64,000 bases of DNA from Sinomonas notoginsengisoli (GCF_021554725.1 NZ_JAIZDP010000001.1:496001-560000), one strand, 5' to 3'; shown: positions 20,557 to 30,388, counted from the first letter of the stretch. The notes: generated from the sequence alone by a model not told the origin. Translations and numbers: made by a program.

Positions 20557-21081
20557 ATGAAGACTTTCATTCTGGGCGGCGGCTGCTTCTGGTGCCTGGA
20601 CGCGGTGTACCAGAAGACCAAGGGCGTCACTTCCGTGGTGTCCGGCTACATTGGCGGGCACTTCCCCGATCCCGACTACTACAGCGTGTGCAGCGGGATG
20701 ACGGGCCACGCCGAGGTCGTGGCCGTGACGTTCGACGAGGACGTCATTCCCGAGGAGACCGTCTTGGACATGTTCTTCGCGATGCATGATCCCACCACGC
20801 TGAACCGGCAGGGCTACGACGTCGGGACACAGTACCGGTCCTCGATGTTCTACCTGACGGACGATGAGAAAGCCCTGTTCGAAGACGCGATCGTGCGCAA
20901 TCAGGCGCTCTGGGGCGCGCCCATCGTCACCGAGGTGACGCGGGCCGCGACGTTCTACCCCGCCGAGGAGTTCCATCAGGACTACTACGGGAAGAACCCG
21001 GACGCCGGCTACTGCCACGTGATCATCAATCCCAAGCTGGCCAAGGCCCGCAAATATTACTCAGAGTGGCTCACCGCCTAG
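20557..21081 (+). CDS. msrA: peptide methionine-S-sulfoxide reductase
   Basis: Repairs methionine-S-sulfoxide in proteins using thioredoxin. It is 174 residues with the catalytic GGGCFWC motif (Cys10) at the very N-terminus, the GHAEVV and substrate-pocket YRSSMFY segments, and a resolving Cys in AGYCHVIINP. ATG at 20557 lies 53 bases from the divergent Nif3-like start and has no obvious ribosome binding site, so the message may be nearly leaderless. Confidence 0.95.
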   Translation: MKTFILGGGCFWCLDAVYQKTKGVTSVVSGYIGGHFPDPDYYSVCSGMTGHAEVVAVTFDEDVIPEETVLDMFFAMHDPTTLNRQGYDVGTQYRSSMFYLTDDEKALFEDAIVRNQALWGAPIVTEVTRAATFYPAEEFHQDYYGKNPDAGYCHVIINPKLAKARKYYSEWLTA

Positions 21082-21167
21082 CCGCCCTTCGGCCCGCTGA
21101 CTAGGCTGAAGCCGCAGCTGGCGCGCCGATTACACCGTCACGCCCAATTCCAGAAAGCTAAGGACTT

Positions 21168-22103
21168 ATGGCACGCATCTACGACGACGTCACGCAGCTG
21201 GTCGGCAACACCCCGTTGGTCCGCCTCAACCGGCTCACCGAGGGCCTCGAGGCCGAGGTCGCCGTGAAGCTCGAGTTCTACAACCCGGCCAACAGCGTGA
21301 AGGACCGCATCGGCGTAGCGATCGTCGACGCTGCCGAGCAGGCGGGTGCGCTCAAGCCGGGCGGGACGATCGTCGAGGGGACGTCGGGCAATACGGGCAT
21401 CGCACTCGCGCTCGTGGGCGCGGCGCGGGGCTACAAGGTCATCCTGACGATGCCTGAGACGATGTCCACCGAGCGCCGCGTCCTGCTCCGGGCGTTCGGT
21501 GCCGAGATCGTCCTGACCCCGGGCTCGGACGGCATGCGCGGGGCCGTTGAGAAGGCGCAGGAGATCGTGGCCAACACCGAGAACTCGATCTGGGCGCAGC
21601 AGTTCGCCAACCGCGCGAATCCTGAGATCCACCGCACCACGACGGGCGAGGAGGTCTGGAACGACACGGACGGCGGGGTAGACGTCCTCGTCGCCGGCAT
21701 CGGAACAGGCGGGACGATCACCGGCGCGGGGCAGCTGCTCAAGGAGCGCAAGCCGGACGTCCAGGTCATTGCGGTGGAGCCCAAGGACTCGCCCATCCTG
21801 AACGGCGGCGCCCCGGGTCCGCACAAGATCCAGGGTCTCGGCGCCAACTTCGTGCCGGAGGTCCTGGACACGAATGTGTACGATGAGGTGCTTGACGCAA
21901 GCCTCGAGGATTCTGTGGCGACGTCCCGCGCCCTCGCCACCAAGGAGGGGATCCTCGGCGGCATCTCGGCGGGTGCGGCTGTATGGGCCGCGCTCGAGCT
22001 CGCCAAGCGACCCGACAACAAGGGCAAGCTCATCGTCGCGGTGGTGCCCGACTTCGGAGAGCGCTACATCTCCACGGTCCTGTACGACGACATCCGCGGC
22101 TAG
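21168..22103 (+). CDS. cysK: cysteine synthase A (O-acetylserine sulfhydrylase)
   Basis: PLP enzyme of 311 residues that makes cysteine from O-acetylserine and sulfide. The PLP lysine is Lys45 in [11 protein letters not shown], the substrate loop [11 protein letters not shown] follows, and the phosphate-binding [10 protein letters not shown] is present. ATG at 21168 has AAGGAC 3-4 bases upstream. It is followed after 36 bases by the serine acetyltransferase gene, so the two steps of cysteine synthesis are made from one operon and the enzymes may form the CysE-CysK complex. Confidence 0.96.
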   Translation: MARIYDDVTQLVGNTPLVRLNRLTEGLEAEVAVKLEFYNPANSVKDRIGVAIVDAAEQAGALKPGGTIVEGTSGNTGIALALVGAARGYKVILTMPETMSTERRVLLRAFGAEIVLTPGSDGMRGAVEKAQEIVANTENSIWAQQFANRANPEIHRTTTGEEVWNDTDGGVDVLVAGIGTGGTITGAGQLLKERKPDVQVIAVEPKDSPILNGGAPGPHKIQGLGANFVPEVLDTNVYDEVLDASLEDSVATSRALATKEGILGGISAGAAVWAALELAKRPDNKGKLIVAVVPDFGERYISTVLYDDIRG

Positions 22104-22139
22104 CCCGAGCCCACCTCTGGCCACAGCAGAAGGAAGCCT

Positions 22140-22727
22140 GTGTCTCTGATCAAACGCACTGTGGCCCGTCTGCGCGAGGACCTCGAGGCCGCAACCGCCC
22201 ACGACCCGGCGGCCCGCGGAAACGTGGAGAACTTCCTTGCGTACTCGGGGCTGCACGCCATCTGGATTCACCGCCTTACCCACGCCATGTGGCAGCGGGA
22301 GGAACTGCGTTTCCCCGCACGGCTCATCTCCCAGGCAGGCCGCTTCCTTACGGGCATCGAGATCCACCCCGGCGCGACGATCGGCCGCAGGTTCTTCATC
22401 GACCACGGGATGGGCGTGGTGATCGGCGAAACCGCCGAGATCGGCGACGACGTGTTCCTCTACCACGGAGTGACACTCGGCGGCCGCTCCCTGGCCAAGG
22501 TCAAGCGGCACCCGACCATCGGCGATGGCGTGACGATCGGCGCGGGAGCCAAGGTGCTCGGCCCGATCACCATCGGCGCCGGCAGCGCTATCGGCGCCAA
22601 CGCGGTGGTGGTGAAGGATGCGCCGCCCAACTCGATCGTGACGGGCGTCCCGGCCACATGGAGGCACCGGGACGCCGCCAGGGAGACCAAACCGGCCGTC
22701 GATCCCGCGGAGTACTACTACATCTGA
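22140..22727 (+). CDS. cysE: serine O-acetyltransferase
   Basis: Acetylates L-serine with acetyl-CoA, the first step of cysteine synthesis. It is 195 residues, the short (EpsC-like) form, with a helical N-terminal part and a left-handed beta-helix of hexapeptide repeats ([39 protein letters not shown]). The catalytic His is in FFIDHGMG. The C-terminus ends in Ile, as in SATs that insert their tail into CysK. GTG at 22140 is preceded by AGAAGGAAG. Same operon as cysK. Confidence 0.94.
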   Translation: MSLIKRTVARLREDLEAATAHDPAARGNVENFLAYSGLHAIWIHRLTHAMWQREELRFPARLISQAGRFLTGIEIHPGATIGRRFFIDHGMGVVIGETAEIGDDVFLYHGVTLGGRSLAKVKRHPTIGDGVTIGAGAKVLGPITIGAGSAIGANAVVVKDAPPNSIVTGVPATWRHRDAARETKPAVDPAEYYYI

Positions 22728-22750
22728 GGCGCCGTCGACGGGCCCTTGGA

Positions 22751-22796
22751 GCACGACGGCGCCGCTCGCCGCAGGCGGTGAGCGGCGCCGTCGTGC
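22751..22796. terminator. bidirectional terminator between cysE and gnd
   Basis: A 17-bp perfect stem (22751-22767 with 22780-22796; starts GCACGACGGCGCC) with a 12-base loop between convergent genes. Confidence 0.88.
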
Positions 22797-22817
22797 GTTG
22801 TCCTGTCCGGGTCGCGG

Positions 22818-24257
22818 TCAGTGCGTGTCGACCGCGGAGATCTCCGAGCGGTCCTCGCCCCACAGGGTGTGGAAGGTGCCCTCGGCGTCGACGCGGTGGT
22901 ACGTGTGAGCGCCGAACAGATCCCGCTGGCCCTGGATCAGCGCCGCCGGCAGGCGCCCTGCGCGCAGGGCGTCGTAGTAGGCCAGCGAGGAGGAGAACAC
23001 CGGCACCGGAATTCCCAGCTGCACGGCCGTGGCGACCACGCGGCGCCACGCCGGGACAGCCTTGCCCACGGACGCGACGAAGGCCGGAGCGAACAGGAGG
23101 TTCGCCGGGGCCTCAGAGCCCTTGTAGGCCTCCATGATCACCTTCAGGAGGTCGGCGCGGATGATGCAGCCTGCGCGCCAGAGCGAGGCAATCTGATCGA
23201 GCTTGAGGTCCCAGCCGTACTCCTTGGCCGCGCTTCCGAGCATGTCCAGGCCCTGCGCGTAGGAGATGAGCTTGGAGGCGTAGAGCGCCTGACGGACGTC
23301 CTCGACGAATCCCTCGGGGACCTCGACCTCGGCCTTGTGGCCCTCCAGCGTGTTCTGGGCGATAGCGCGCTGGGCGGTCTGGGAGGAGATCCCGCGCGCG
23401 AACACGGACTCCGCGATCCCTGATACCGGGGAGCCGAGGTCGAGCGCGGACTGGACCGTCCAGCGGCCCGTGCCCTTCTGGCCGGCGGCATCCACAACGA
23501 CATCGACGAACGGCTTGCCCGTCTTCACGTCGACATGCGCGAGGACCTCTGCCGTGATCTCGATCAGGAACGAGGACAGCTCGCCCCGGTTCCACTCCCC
23601 AAAGATCTTCGCCTGCTCGGCAGGCTCGATGCCGGCCGCGCTGCGAAGGAGGTCGTAGGCCTCGCCGATCACCTGCATGTCGGCATACTCGATGCCGTTG
23701 TGCACCATCTTCACGAAATGACCCGCACCGTCGGTGCCGATCCACGCACAGCACGGAGCGCCGTCGTCTGCCTTCGCCGAAATCTTCTCCAGCAGCGGCC
23801 CGAGGGCCTTGTAGGACTCCTCGGAGCCGCCCGGCATGATGGACGGGCCGTTCAGTGCGCCCTCCTCGCCGCCGGACACCCCTACCCCCACGAAGTGCAG
23901 GCCCTTCTCGGCCAGGGCGGCCTCGCGCCGACGAGTGTCCTGGAAGTGCGAGTTGCCGCCGTCAATCACAATGTCGCCCTCCTCCAGGAGGGGAACGAGC
24001 TGGTCCACGACCGCGTCCACCGGCGCGCCGGCCTTGACCATGATCAGCACCCGGCGCGGCTTCTCCAGCGCGTCCACGAGTTCCTGCAGGGTCTCGGTGC
24101 GCACGAAGTCGCCGTCATCTCCGTGCTTGGCGAGCAGGGCGTCCGTCTTCTCCATGGAGCGGTTATGCAGCGCCACGGTGTAGCCGTTGCGCGCGAGGTT
24201 TCGGGCAAGGTTGGCGCCCATCACCGCAAGGCCGGTGACGCCGATCTGTGCAGGCAT
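22818..24257 (-). CDS. gnd: 6-phosphogluconate dehydrogenase, decarboxylating (NADP)
   Basis: Oxidative pentose phosphate enzyme: 6-phosphogluconate to ribulose 5-phosphate plus CO2 and NADPH. It is 479 residues, the long form. Visible are the N-terminal dinucleotide fold GVTGLAVMGANLARNLARNG, the NADP-binding HNRSMEKTD segment, signature VDGGNSHFQDT, the catalytic Lys in HFVKMVHNGIEY, and KGTGRWTVQSALDLG. ATG at 24257 has GGAGAG upstream. A glucose-6-phosphate dehydrogenase paralogue lies at 50026-51564, but the genes are not linked. Confidence 0.96.
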   Translation of the reverse strand: MPAQIGVTGLAVMGANLARNLARNGYTVALHNRSMEKTDALLAKHGDDGDFVRTETLQELVDALEKPRRVLIMVKAGAPVDAVVDQLVPLLEEGDIVIDGGNSHFQDTRRREAALAEKGLHFVGVGVSGGEEGALNGPSIMPGGSEESYKALGPLLEKISAKADDGAPCCAWIGTDGAGHFVKMVHNGIEYADMQVIGEAYDLLRSAAGIEPAEQAKIFGEWNRGELSSFLIEITAEVLAHVDVKTGKPFVDVVVDAAGQKGTGRWTVQSALDLGSPVSGIAESVFARGISSQTAQRAIAQNTLEGHKAEVEVPEGFVEDVRQALYASKLISYAQGLDMLGSAAKEYGWDLKLDQIASLWRAGCIIRADLLKVIMEAYKGSEAPANLLFAPAFVASVGKAVPAWRRVVATAVQLGIPVPVFSSSLAYYDALRAGRLPAALIQGQRDLFGAHTYHRVDAEGTFHTLWGEDRSEISAVDTH

Positions 24258-24463
24258 GTACTCTCCGTCTCTTCACTGGGAATCCGAGGTCAAGGGTAGT
24301 TGACCGGGCGGCTCTTTGACATCGTATTTCGGTATGCCTCAATTTTGTGGCAAGCGATTGCCAGCAAACCTTCTACAGGAAGGCGCCAGGTAACCACGAT
24401 CGGAACGCGAGGGCTGCGTGTTCGATTTGAATCCTTGCGGGGCTCACCCTATATTCATCTGCA
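24258..24463. other. AT-richer intergenic region upstream of gnd
   Basis: No gene seen. The part at 24315-24370 is clearly less GC-rich than its surroundings and probably holds the minus-strand gnd promoter, but I could not fix a convincing -35/-10 pair. A short piece near 24418-24450 resembles a tRNA T-arm but does not fold as a tRNA. Confidence 0.4.
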
Positions 24464-24510
24464 GAGCCTCCCGCCGCGGCGAACCCCCCAATGGCCGCGG
24501 CGGGAGGCTC
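24464..24510. terminator. strong hairpin terminator
   Basis: A 17-bp perfect stem (24464-24480 with 24494-24510; starts GAGCCTCCCGCCGCGGC) with a 13-base loop, downstream of tRNA-Val on the minus strand. Confidence 0.8.
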
Positions 24511-24600
24511 ATTCCATGCCCGTACGCGCCCGCGCACCCCCTGCAACGGAAAACGCCCGCGACTCCGGAGCAGAACTCCGGACCACGGGCGGTGCAGCAG

Positions 24601-24673
24601 TGGGTCCTACCGGGATCGAACCGATGACATCCACGGTGTAAGCGTGGCGCTCTACCAGCTGAGCTAAAGACCC
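24601..24673 (-). tRNA. tRNA-Val (anticodon TAC)
   Basis: Cloverleaf with acceptor GGGTCTT/AGGACCC, anticodon arm CCACG-CTTACAC-CGTGG (TAC) and T-loop TTCGATC. A TAGTCT hexamer at 24712-24717 on the same strand is a candidate -10. CCA not encoded. Confidence 0.95.
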
Positions 24674-24783
24674 TGGCCTCCAGGACGAACACGGCGCCCT
24701 GACGGGCTCCAAGACTACCCCACACCGAGGTGAGGTCGAAACGACGGCGACCACCCATCGTCGTCAGGGCTATCGACCCAGGC

Positions 24784-25278
24784 CTAGGCGCTCGGAACGC
24801 CGACAATCTCTGCCAGCGCCTCCCAGTACGCCCCGATTTCCCGGGCCTGGCCACGCGGGTTGATCACCCGGTACCGGACCACGCCGCGGCCGTCGAGGAT
24901 GAATGTCCCGCGCAGTGCCATGCCGCTGTCCTCATCGAATACGCCGTAGCGGCGTGCCACGTCCCCGTGCGGCCAGAAGTCTGCCAGGAGCGAGAACTCA
25001 AATCCCTCCGCGGCCGCATACGCGCGCTGGACAAACTTGCTGTCCACGGACACGGCGAGAACCCGCGCATCGGCCCTCGCGAACGGTTCCCAGCCGTGAC
25101 GGATCTGGGACAGTTCCTCCGTGCAGATCCCGGAGAACGCGAATGGGAAGAAGTGCACCACCAGAGGGTGCCTACGGAGTGCCGACAGCCTGACGGGCTC
25201 ACCGAACTGGTTGGGCAGCTCGAAGTCCGGGGCGGCCTCGCCGAGACGCGGCGAACCGGCATCCGAAACTGTAGTCAT
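24784..25278 (-). CDS. 1-Cys peroxiredoxin (AhpE type)
   Basis: Thiol peroxidase of 164 residues that reduces peroxides. The peroxidatic cysteine is Cys52 in FPFAFSGICTEEL, the only cysteine in the protein, so it is a 1-Cys enzyme needing an external thiol such as mycothiol or mycoredoxin. The thioredoxin fold is otherwise standard (APDFELPNQFGEP, VLAVSVDSKF, GTFILDGRGVVRY). ATG at 25278 overlaps the DUF3052 stop as ATGA, with GGAAGAAG upstream, so the two proteins are coupled. Divergent from aceE. Confidence 0.9.
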   Translation of the reverse strand: MTTVSDAGSPRLGEAAPDFELPNQFGEPVRLSALRRHPLVVHFFPFAFSGICTEELSQIRHGWEPFARADARVLAVSVDSKFVQRAYAAAEGFEFSLLADFWPHGDVARRYGVFDEDSGMALRGTFILDGRGVVRYRVINPRGQAREIGAYWEALAEIVGVPSA

Positions 25279-25691
25279 TGCTTCTTCCGCACAAGCCGGG
25301 TTGCGCTCCAATCCTTGGACACGCCTACTGACGACGTCGAGTGGAGGCCCGCTGTAGGAGCGGCCTCCTGCACCTCGACAGGGCGAACATGCCCCTCGCG
25401 GCCCTGCTTGGGGGTAAGGAGCCACACGACGCCAGCCTCATTGAGCGTCGTCTGCGCGTCCATGAGCATGTCGACCAGGTCGCCGTCACCCTCGCGCCAC
25501 CACACGATGACCGAGTCGACCACGTCATGGTCTTCCTCATCGAGGAGATCGGACCCCACAGCCTCCTCGATCGCGTCGCGCAGTTCGAAGTCCACGTCCT
25601 CGTCGTAGCCGAACTCCTGGATCAGGTCGCCGTCCTTGAAACCCAATCGCGCCGCCACATTGCTATCCGCGGCGGTGTCGGTCTCGCCCAC
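25275..25691 (-). CDS. DUF3052 family protein
   Basis: Conserved actinobacterial protein of 138 residues. It has an N-terminal acidic domain (LGFKDGDLIQEFGYDEDVDFE) and a C-terminal region with VIVWWREGDGDL and WLLTPKQGREGHV, and no catalytic motif. GTG at 25691 is preceded by AAAGGAGGA at 6 bases, one of the best ribosome binding sites in the window, which decides the start over the ATG further upstream. It is coupled to the AhpE-type gene and divergent from aceE, a conserved neighbourhood. Biochemical role unknown. Confidence 0.85.
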   Translation of the reverse strand: MGETDTAADSNVAARLGFKDGDLIQEFGYDEDVDFELRDAIEEAVGSDLLDEEDHDVVDSVIVWWREGDGDLVDMLMDAQTTLNEAGVVWLLTPKQGREGHVRPVEVQEAAPTAGLHSTSSVGVSKDWSATRLVRKKQ

Positions 25692-26131
25692 GTCGTGTCC
25701 TCCTTTGTCTGCTGTGCGCATGGCACTTCTCGAGCGGGGCCATCGGGATGCCTCCACGAGGGAAGCGCGCCTTGACCGTGACGCCTGCCGTAGCTATAAG
25801 CCAACTACGTTTGGCCCGCTGCTTCAAGCGCGCGCTGCATCGACGGCCCCGCGCCACCGCGGAAACCACCCGCTCGGCCGCACCCAGCGCGCCTGCACCG
25901 CATTCCGTACCGCGCTCAAACATCGTGAACATGAACGGCCGTACCCTGTCCCGCTAACTATCCCTTCCCGCGCGCGGCTAGAGTGGCAACTGAACGGCTT
26001 GGACCCGAAAGACCTTGGGCTCCCGGACGCTCAGAGTACGAACGGCCCTGCACGCACAGGGCAACGCGACGAGACTGCCCGTTGGCGGCTGCCACCAGCT
26101 CCGGCCCACGGGCTCGAAAAGAGGTTTGGAC
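25692..26131. other. divergent intergenic region between DUF3052 and aceE
   Basis: 440 bases with no gene I can support. It holds the aceE promoter (candidate TAGAGT -10 at 25979-25984, leader about 140 bases) and an AT-richer patch near 25788-25812 that may carry the minus-strand promoter. The long aceE leader could hold regulation, but I see no riboswitch consensus. Confidence 0.5.
25979..25984 (+). promoter_or_regulatory. candidate -10 element of aceE
   Basis: TAGAGT about 148 bases upstream of the aceE GTG. No clear -35. Confidence 0.35.
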
Positions 26132-28873
26132 GTGTCTGTAGGAGAAGAAACCTCGCACATCCTCAGCGGCCTGACGGATCAGCTGCCGGACCGTGACCCC
26201 GAGGAGACCGGCGAGTGGATCGAGTCCCTCGACTCACTCATCGAAGATCAGGGGACGGCGCGCGCGCAGTACATCATGCGCAGCCTCCTCCAGCGGGCGG
26301 GCTCTCGGAGCGTGGGCGTGCCGATGGTCACGACCACGGATTTCGTGAACACCATCCCGGCGGACCAGGAGCCCGAATACCCGGGCAACGAGGAGTTCGA
26401 GCGCCGGTACCGCGCGTACATGCGCTGGAATGCCGCCATCATGGTGCACCGCGCCCAGCGGCCGGGCATTGGCGTGGGCGGCCACATCTCCACCTATGCC
26501 GGCGCCGCGACGCTATACGAGGTGGGGTTCAACCACTTCTTCCGAGGTAAGGACCACCCCGGCGGCGGGGACCAGGTGTTCTTCCAGGGCCACGCCTCCC
26601 CCGGCATGTACGCCCGGGCGTTCATGGAGGGACGCCTGTCAGAGGAGGACCTCGACGGGTTCCGCCAGGAGAAGTCGCGCGAGGGGCACGCCCTCTCGTC
26701 CTATCCGCACCCCCGCCTCATGCCGGAGTTCTGGGAGTTCCCGACGGTGTCGATGGGCATCGGGCCCATGAACGCGATCTACCAGGCCCAGACCAACCGG
26801 TACCTGCACAACCGCGGCATCAAGGACACCTCCGAGCAGCACGTCTGGGCGTTCCTGGGCGACGGCGAGATGGACGAGCCCGAATCGCGCGGCCTGCTCC
26901 AGCTCGCGGCGAACGAGAACCTCGACAACCTCACCTTCGTGATCAACTGCAACCTCCAGCGCCTGGACGGCCCTGTGCGGGGCAACGGCAAGATCATCCA
27001 GGAGCTCGAGGCGTTCTTCCGGGGCGCGGGCTGGAACGTCATCAAGGTTATCTGGGGCCGCGAGTGGGATTCCCTGCTGGAGCGCGACGACAACAACCAG
27101 CTCGTGAAGATCATGAACGAGACGCTCGACGGGGACTACCAGACCTACAAGGCCGAGTCCGGCGGGTTTGTCCGCGACCACTTCTTCGGCAAGACGCCCG
27201 AGACGAAGGAGCTCGTCGCCGACTACACGGACGAGCAGGTCTGGAACCTCAAGCGCGGCGGCCACGACTACTGGAAGGTCTACGCGGCCTACCGGGCCGC
27301 CACCGAGTTCACGGGCAAGCCGAGCGTGATCCTTGCCATGACCGTCAAGGGGTACGGCCTGGGTCCGCACTTCGAGGGCCGCAACGCGACCCACCAGATG
27401 AAGAAGATGACCCTGCAGGACCTCAAGGACTTCCGCGACCATCTGCGGATTCCGATCACGGACGAGCAGCTCGAGGCCAACCCCTACGAACCGCCGTACT
27501 ACCACCCGGGGCAGGACGCCCCTGAGATCCAGTACATGATGCAGCGCCGCAAGGAGCTCGGCGGCTTCCTGCCGGAGCGCCGTGACCCCCACGAGGGCAT
27601 CGTGCTGCCAGCCGAGAAGGCCTACGAGGTCGCCAAGCGCGGCTCCGGCAAGCAGCAGGCCGCGACCACCATGGCGTTCGTCCGCTTGCTCAAGGACCTC
27701 ATGCGGGACAAGGAGTTCGGCAAGCGGATCGTGCCGATCGTTCCCGACGAGGCGCGCACCTTCGGCATGGATGCGTTCTTCCCGACCGCGAAGATCTACA
27801 ACCCGAAGGGCCAGAACTACCTGTCCGTGGACCGGGACCTCGTCCTGGCCTACAAGGAGTCGCCCCAGGGCCAGATCCTCCACGCCGGCATCAATGAGGC
27901 CGGTTCGGTGGCCGCCTTCACAGCCGCCGGGACCTCCTACGCCACCCACGGCGAGACGCTCGTGCCCGTGTACGTCTTCTACTCGATGTTCGGCTTCCAG
28001 CGCACCGGCGACGGAATCTGGGCCGCAGGGGACCAGATGGCCCGCGGCTTCATCATCGGCGCCACTGCTGGCCGCACCACCCTCACGGGCGAAGGCACAC
28101 AGCACGCCGACGGCCACTCCCCCATTCTGGCGTCGACGAACCCGGCCGTCGTGGCGTATGACCCGGCGTACGGCTACGAGATCGGGCACATCGTCAAGGC
28201 CGGCCTCGAGCGGATGTACGGCGGGCAGCACCCGAACCCGAACGTCATGTACTACCTGACGGTGTACAACGAGCCGATCGTCCAGCCCGCCGAGCCGGAG
28301 GAGCTTGACGTGGAGGGCGTGGTCAAGGGCATCTACCTCCTCGCCCCGGCCAAGATCGATGGTCCTCGCACCCAACTCCTGGCCTCTGGAGTTTCCGTGC
28401 CGTGGGCGCTCGAAGCGCAAAAGATCCTCGCCGACGAGTGGGGCGTCTCCGCAGATGTGTGGAGCGTCACTTCATGGAATGAGCTGCGCCGCGATGGTCT
28501 CGCAGCCGAAGAGGAGGCCTTCCTCAATCCCGGACAGGAGCCGCGTGTTCCGTTCGTGACCCAGCAGATGGCTGGCGCAACCGGACCGATCGTCGCGGTC
28601 ACGGACTACATGAAGGCAGTGCCGGACCAGATCCGCCAGTTCCTGCCCAACGAGTTCGCAACCCTCGGCGCCGACGACTTCGGCTTCGCGGATACCCGCG
28701 CCGCTGCGCGCCGGTACTTCCACATCGACGCCCACTCGGTCGTGGTGCGGGCGCTGCAGATGCTCGCCCGCCGCGGCGAGGTCGACGCCGAGGCACCGCG
28801 CCAGGCGTTCGAGCGGTACCGCCTGCTCGACGTCAACGCGGGGACGACCGGAAACGCGGGCGGCGAGAGCTAA
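26132..28873 (+). CDS. aceE: pyruvate dehydrogenase E1 component (homodimeric, acetyl-transferring)
   Basis: Thiamine-diphosphate enzyme of 913 residues that decarboxylates pyruvate and passes acetyl to the lipoyl E2 of the pyruvate dehydrogenase complex. The ThDP/Mg motif runs from GDGEMDEPE to [12 protein letters not shown]. The [15 protein letters not shown] and [20 protein letters not shown] blocks and HADGHS identify the AceE type rather than the two-chain type. GTG at 26132 follows AGAGGTTTGGAC. E2 and E3 are not in this window. Its acetyl-CoA product feeds the fatty-acid operon just downstream. Confidence 0.96.
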   Translation: MSVGEETSHILSGLTDQLPDRDPEETGEWIESLDSLIEDQGTARAQYIMRSLLQRAGSRSVGVPMVTTTDFVNTIPADQEPEYPGNEEFERRYRAYMRWNAAIMVHRAQRPGIGVGGHISTYAGAATLYEVGFNHFFRGKDHPGGGDQVFFQGHASPGMYARAFMEGRLSEEDLDGFRQEKSREGHALSSYPHPRLMPEFWEFPTVSMGIGPMNAIYQAQTNRYLHNRGIKDTSEQHVWAFLGDGEMDEPESRGLLQLAANENLDNLTFVINCNLQRLDGPVRGNGKIIQELEAFFRGAGWNVIKVIWGREWDSLLERDDNNQLVKIMNETLDGDYQTYKAESGGFVRDHFFGKTPETKELVADYTDEQVWNLKRGGHDYWKVYAAYRAATEFTGKPSVILAMTVKGYGLGPHFEGRNATHQMKKMTLQDLKDFRDHLRIPITDEQLEANPYEPPYYHPGQDAPEIQYMMQRRKELGGFLPERRDPHEGIVLPAEKAYEVAKRGSGKQQAATTMAFVRLLKDLMRDKEFGKRIVPIVPDEARTFGMDAFFPTAKIYNPKGQNYLSVDRDLVLAYKESPQGQILHAGINEAGSVAAFTAAGTSYATHGETLVPVYVFYSMFGFQRTGDGIWAAGDQMARGFIIGATAGRTTLTGEGTQHADGHSPILASTNPAVVAYDPAYGYEIGHIVKAGLERMYGGQHPNPNVMYYLTVYNEPIVQPAEPEELDVEGVVKGIYLLAPAKIDGPRTQLLASGVSVPWALEAQKILADEWGVSADVWSVTSWNELRRDGLAAEEEAFLNPGQEPRVPFVTQQMAGATGPIVAVTDYMKAVPDQIRQFLPNEFATLGADDFGFADTRAAARRYFHIDAHSVVVRALQMLARRGEVDAEAPRQAFERYRLLDVNAGTTGNAGGES

Positions 28874-28920
28874 CCCAAGTAGTCCGGCCCGCGAGCCTGC
28901 TGGCGTTCGCGGCCACCGCC

Positions 28921-28955
28921 GACGGCGGCCCGCCCCATCTGGGAGGGCCGCCGTC
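28921..28955 (+). terminator. aceE terminator
   Basis: GACGGCGGCCC (28921-28931) pairs perfectly with GGGCCGCCGTC (28945-28955), extended inward by CCC/GGG. Confidence 0.8.
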
Positions 28956-28989
28956 GTGCGTCTGGAGATGTGGCCTTGCACACGGCTGC

Positions 28990-29006
28990 TTGTAGCCTTC
29001 ACACAA
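28990..29006. promoter_or_regulatory. candidate operator in the regulator's own promoter
   Basis: TTGTAGCCTTCACACAA matches the fabD-promoter element TTGTAGACTTTCTACAA at 13 of 17 positions with identical spacing. It sits at about -51 to -35 relative to the predicted start at 29041. Confidence 0.5.
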
Positions 29007-29027
29007 AAGCCCGGGCCGAGCGCTCGC

Positions 29028-29033
29028 TATGCT
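29028..29033 (+). promoter_or_regulatory. -10 element of the FasR-like regulator (leaderless)
   Basis: TATGCT ends 7 bases before ATG 29041. Confidence 0.5.
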
Positions 29034-29040
29034 CTTGTCC

Positions 29041-30279
29041 ATGGCCCAGCCGCAGCACTCCCCCGGCAGCTCAGCGAACAGCAAGCTGACCATTTCCCCC
29101 GCCAAAGCGGAAACAGTCAAGAAGCTCCGGGCCAATGTCGGGCAGCTCTCGACGACCACGATGCGCGAGCTCGAGCGTGCGCTGCCCTGGTACTCGCGCC
29201 TCAGTGCGGACGAGCGCTCAGCCTTGGGGCTCGTGGCCCAGAACGGCATTGCGGCGTTCGTCACCTGGTATGAGCGGCCCACCCTGCCCACGTGGATCCT
29301 CTCGGACGTCTTCGGAGCGGCGCCGACGGAGCTCACCCGCTCGATCAGCCTTCAGAAGGCCCTCCAGCTCATCCGCATCGTGGTCGAGACGGTCGAGGAC
29401 CAAGTCCCACATCTGGCTCCCGAGGATGACCAGCCCGCGCTCCGCGAGGCCGTGCTGCGCTACTCCCGTGAGGTCGCGTTCGCTGCGGCCGATGTCTATG
29501 CGCGTGCCGCCGAGACCCGCGGCTCATGGGACACCCGGCTAGAGGCCCTGATCGTGGACGCAATCCTTCGCGGAGAGAACACCGATGCGCTGCGCTCACG
29601 CATCGCCGCCCTCGGATGGAAGGCCCAGGAGCGGTTCACGGTCATGGTGGGGTCGTCGCCGCTCGAGCCCAGCCCCACCTATGTGGGAGAGCTCCGCCGC
29701 ACAGCAGGACGATACGCGCAGGACGCACTCGTAGGCATTCAAGGTGATCGGCTCATCCTGATCCTCGGCGGACTCGAGGACGCTCAGCTCGCGATGTCCC
29801 GGCTCGCGGAGCTGTTCGCTCCCGGTCCGGTGGTCTACGGGCCCGAGGCGGCGACGCTGCCCGAGGCCAGCACGTCGGCCCAGGCCGCCTTCGCTGGCCT
29901 CTCGGCCGCGCGCGCATGGCCGAATGCTCCGAGGCCCGTCTCTGCTGACGACCTGCTGCCGGAGCGTGTCGTCGCAGGCGACGACGCGGCCCGCCGGGCG
30001 CTCGTGCAGAAGATCTACCGCCCGCTTGTGGCCGCGTCGAACGGACTCGTCGAGACCTTGGGCGCGTACCTCGAGCTGGGGCATTCGCTCGAGGCCACAG
30101 CCCGCCAGCTCTTCGTCCACGCGAACACCGTCCGGTACCGGCTGCGCCGGGTATGCGACGTCACCGGATGGGATCCGCTCCTTCCGCGCGAGGCCTTCGT
30201 CCTCCAGACCGCCCTCGTGGTCGGCCGCCTTGCCGCACCGCCGAAACCGCCGCCCGAACGGCAGCCGCAACGCTCCTGA
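29041..30279 (+). CDS. PucR/CdaR-family regulator, FasR-like, upstream of fatty-acid synthesis genes
   Basis: Transcription factor of 412 residues. The C-terminal PucR-type helix-turn-helix is clear (ETLGAYLELGHSLEATARQL, HANTVRYRLRRVCDVTG, around residues 340-390), after a GGDEF-like/CdaR central region. In Streptomyces a PucR-like protein, FasR, sits in the same place before fabD and activates the fab operon; by position and domain this is its homologue. ATG at 29041 fits a leaderless message (TATGCT -10). Its promoter and the fabD promoter share a 17-bp element, suggesting direct control of fabD and autoregulation. Confidence 0.88.
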   Translation: MAQPQHSPGSSANSKLTISPAKAETVKKLRANVGQLSTTTMRELERALPWYSRLSADERSALGLVAQNGIAAFVTWYERPTLPTWILSDVFGAAPTELTRSISLQKALQLIRIVVETVEDQVPHLAPEDDQPALREAVLRYSREVAFAAADVYARAAETRGSWDTRLEALIVDAILRGENTDALRSRIAALGWKAQERFTVMVGSSPLEPSPTYVGELRRTAGRYAQDALVGIQGDRLILILGGLEDAQLAMSRLAELFAPGPVVYGPEAATLPEASTSAQAAFAGLSAARAWPNAPRPVSADDLLPERVVAGDDAARRALVQKIYRPLVAASNGLVETLGAYLELGHSLEATARQLFVHANTVRYRLRRVCDVTGWDPLLPREAFVLQTALVVGRLAAPPKPPPERQPQRS

Positions 30280-30303
30280 GCTCGCTGTCCCGACCGGGCC
30301 GCG

Positions 30304-30320
30304 TTGTAGACTTTCTACAA
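30304..30320. promoter_or_regulatory. inverted repeat upstream of fabD, candidate FasR-like operator
   Basis: TTGTAGA-CTT-TCTACAA is a perfect 7-bp inverted repeat 69 bases before the fabD GTG. A degenerate copy precedes the regulator gene itself. Confidence 0.65.
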
Positions 30321-30388
30321 ACGGTGTTCTGGAGCTTGGTACGCGTTGCCCCCGCTTGGATGCCCCTCGATTTGGAAAGCTTGGTTAC

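Noticed and set aside
21138-22754. 538-codon minus-strand open frame over cysK and cysE
   Set aside because: Antisense to two intact genes with complete motifs.
24418-24450. T-arm-like sequence, possible tRNA fragment or attachment site
   Set aside because: TGTTCGATTTGAATCC resembles a T-arm, but the flanking strands do not pair and no acceptor stem or repeated copy is found.
26639-28420. 593-codon minus-strand open frame over aceE
   Set aside because: Entirely antisense to aceE and of low-complexity composition; the aceE frame has all its motifs intact.
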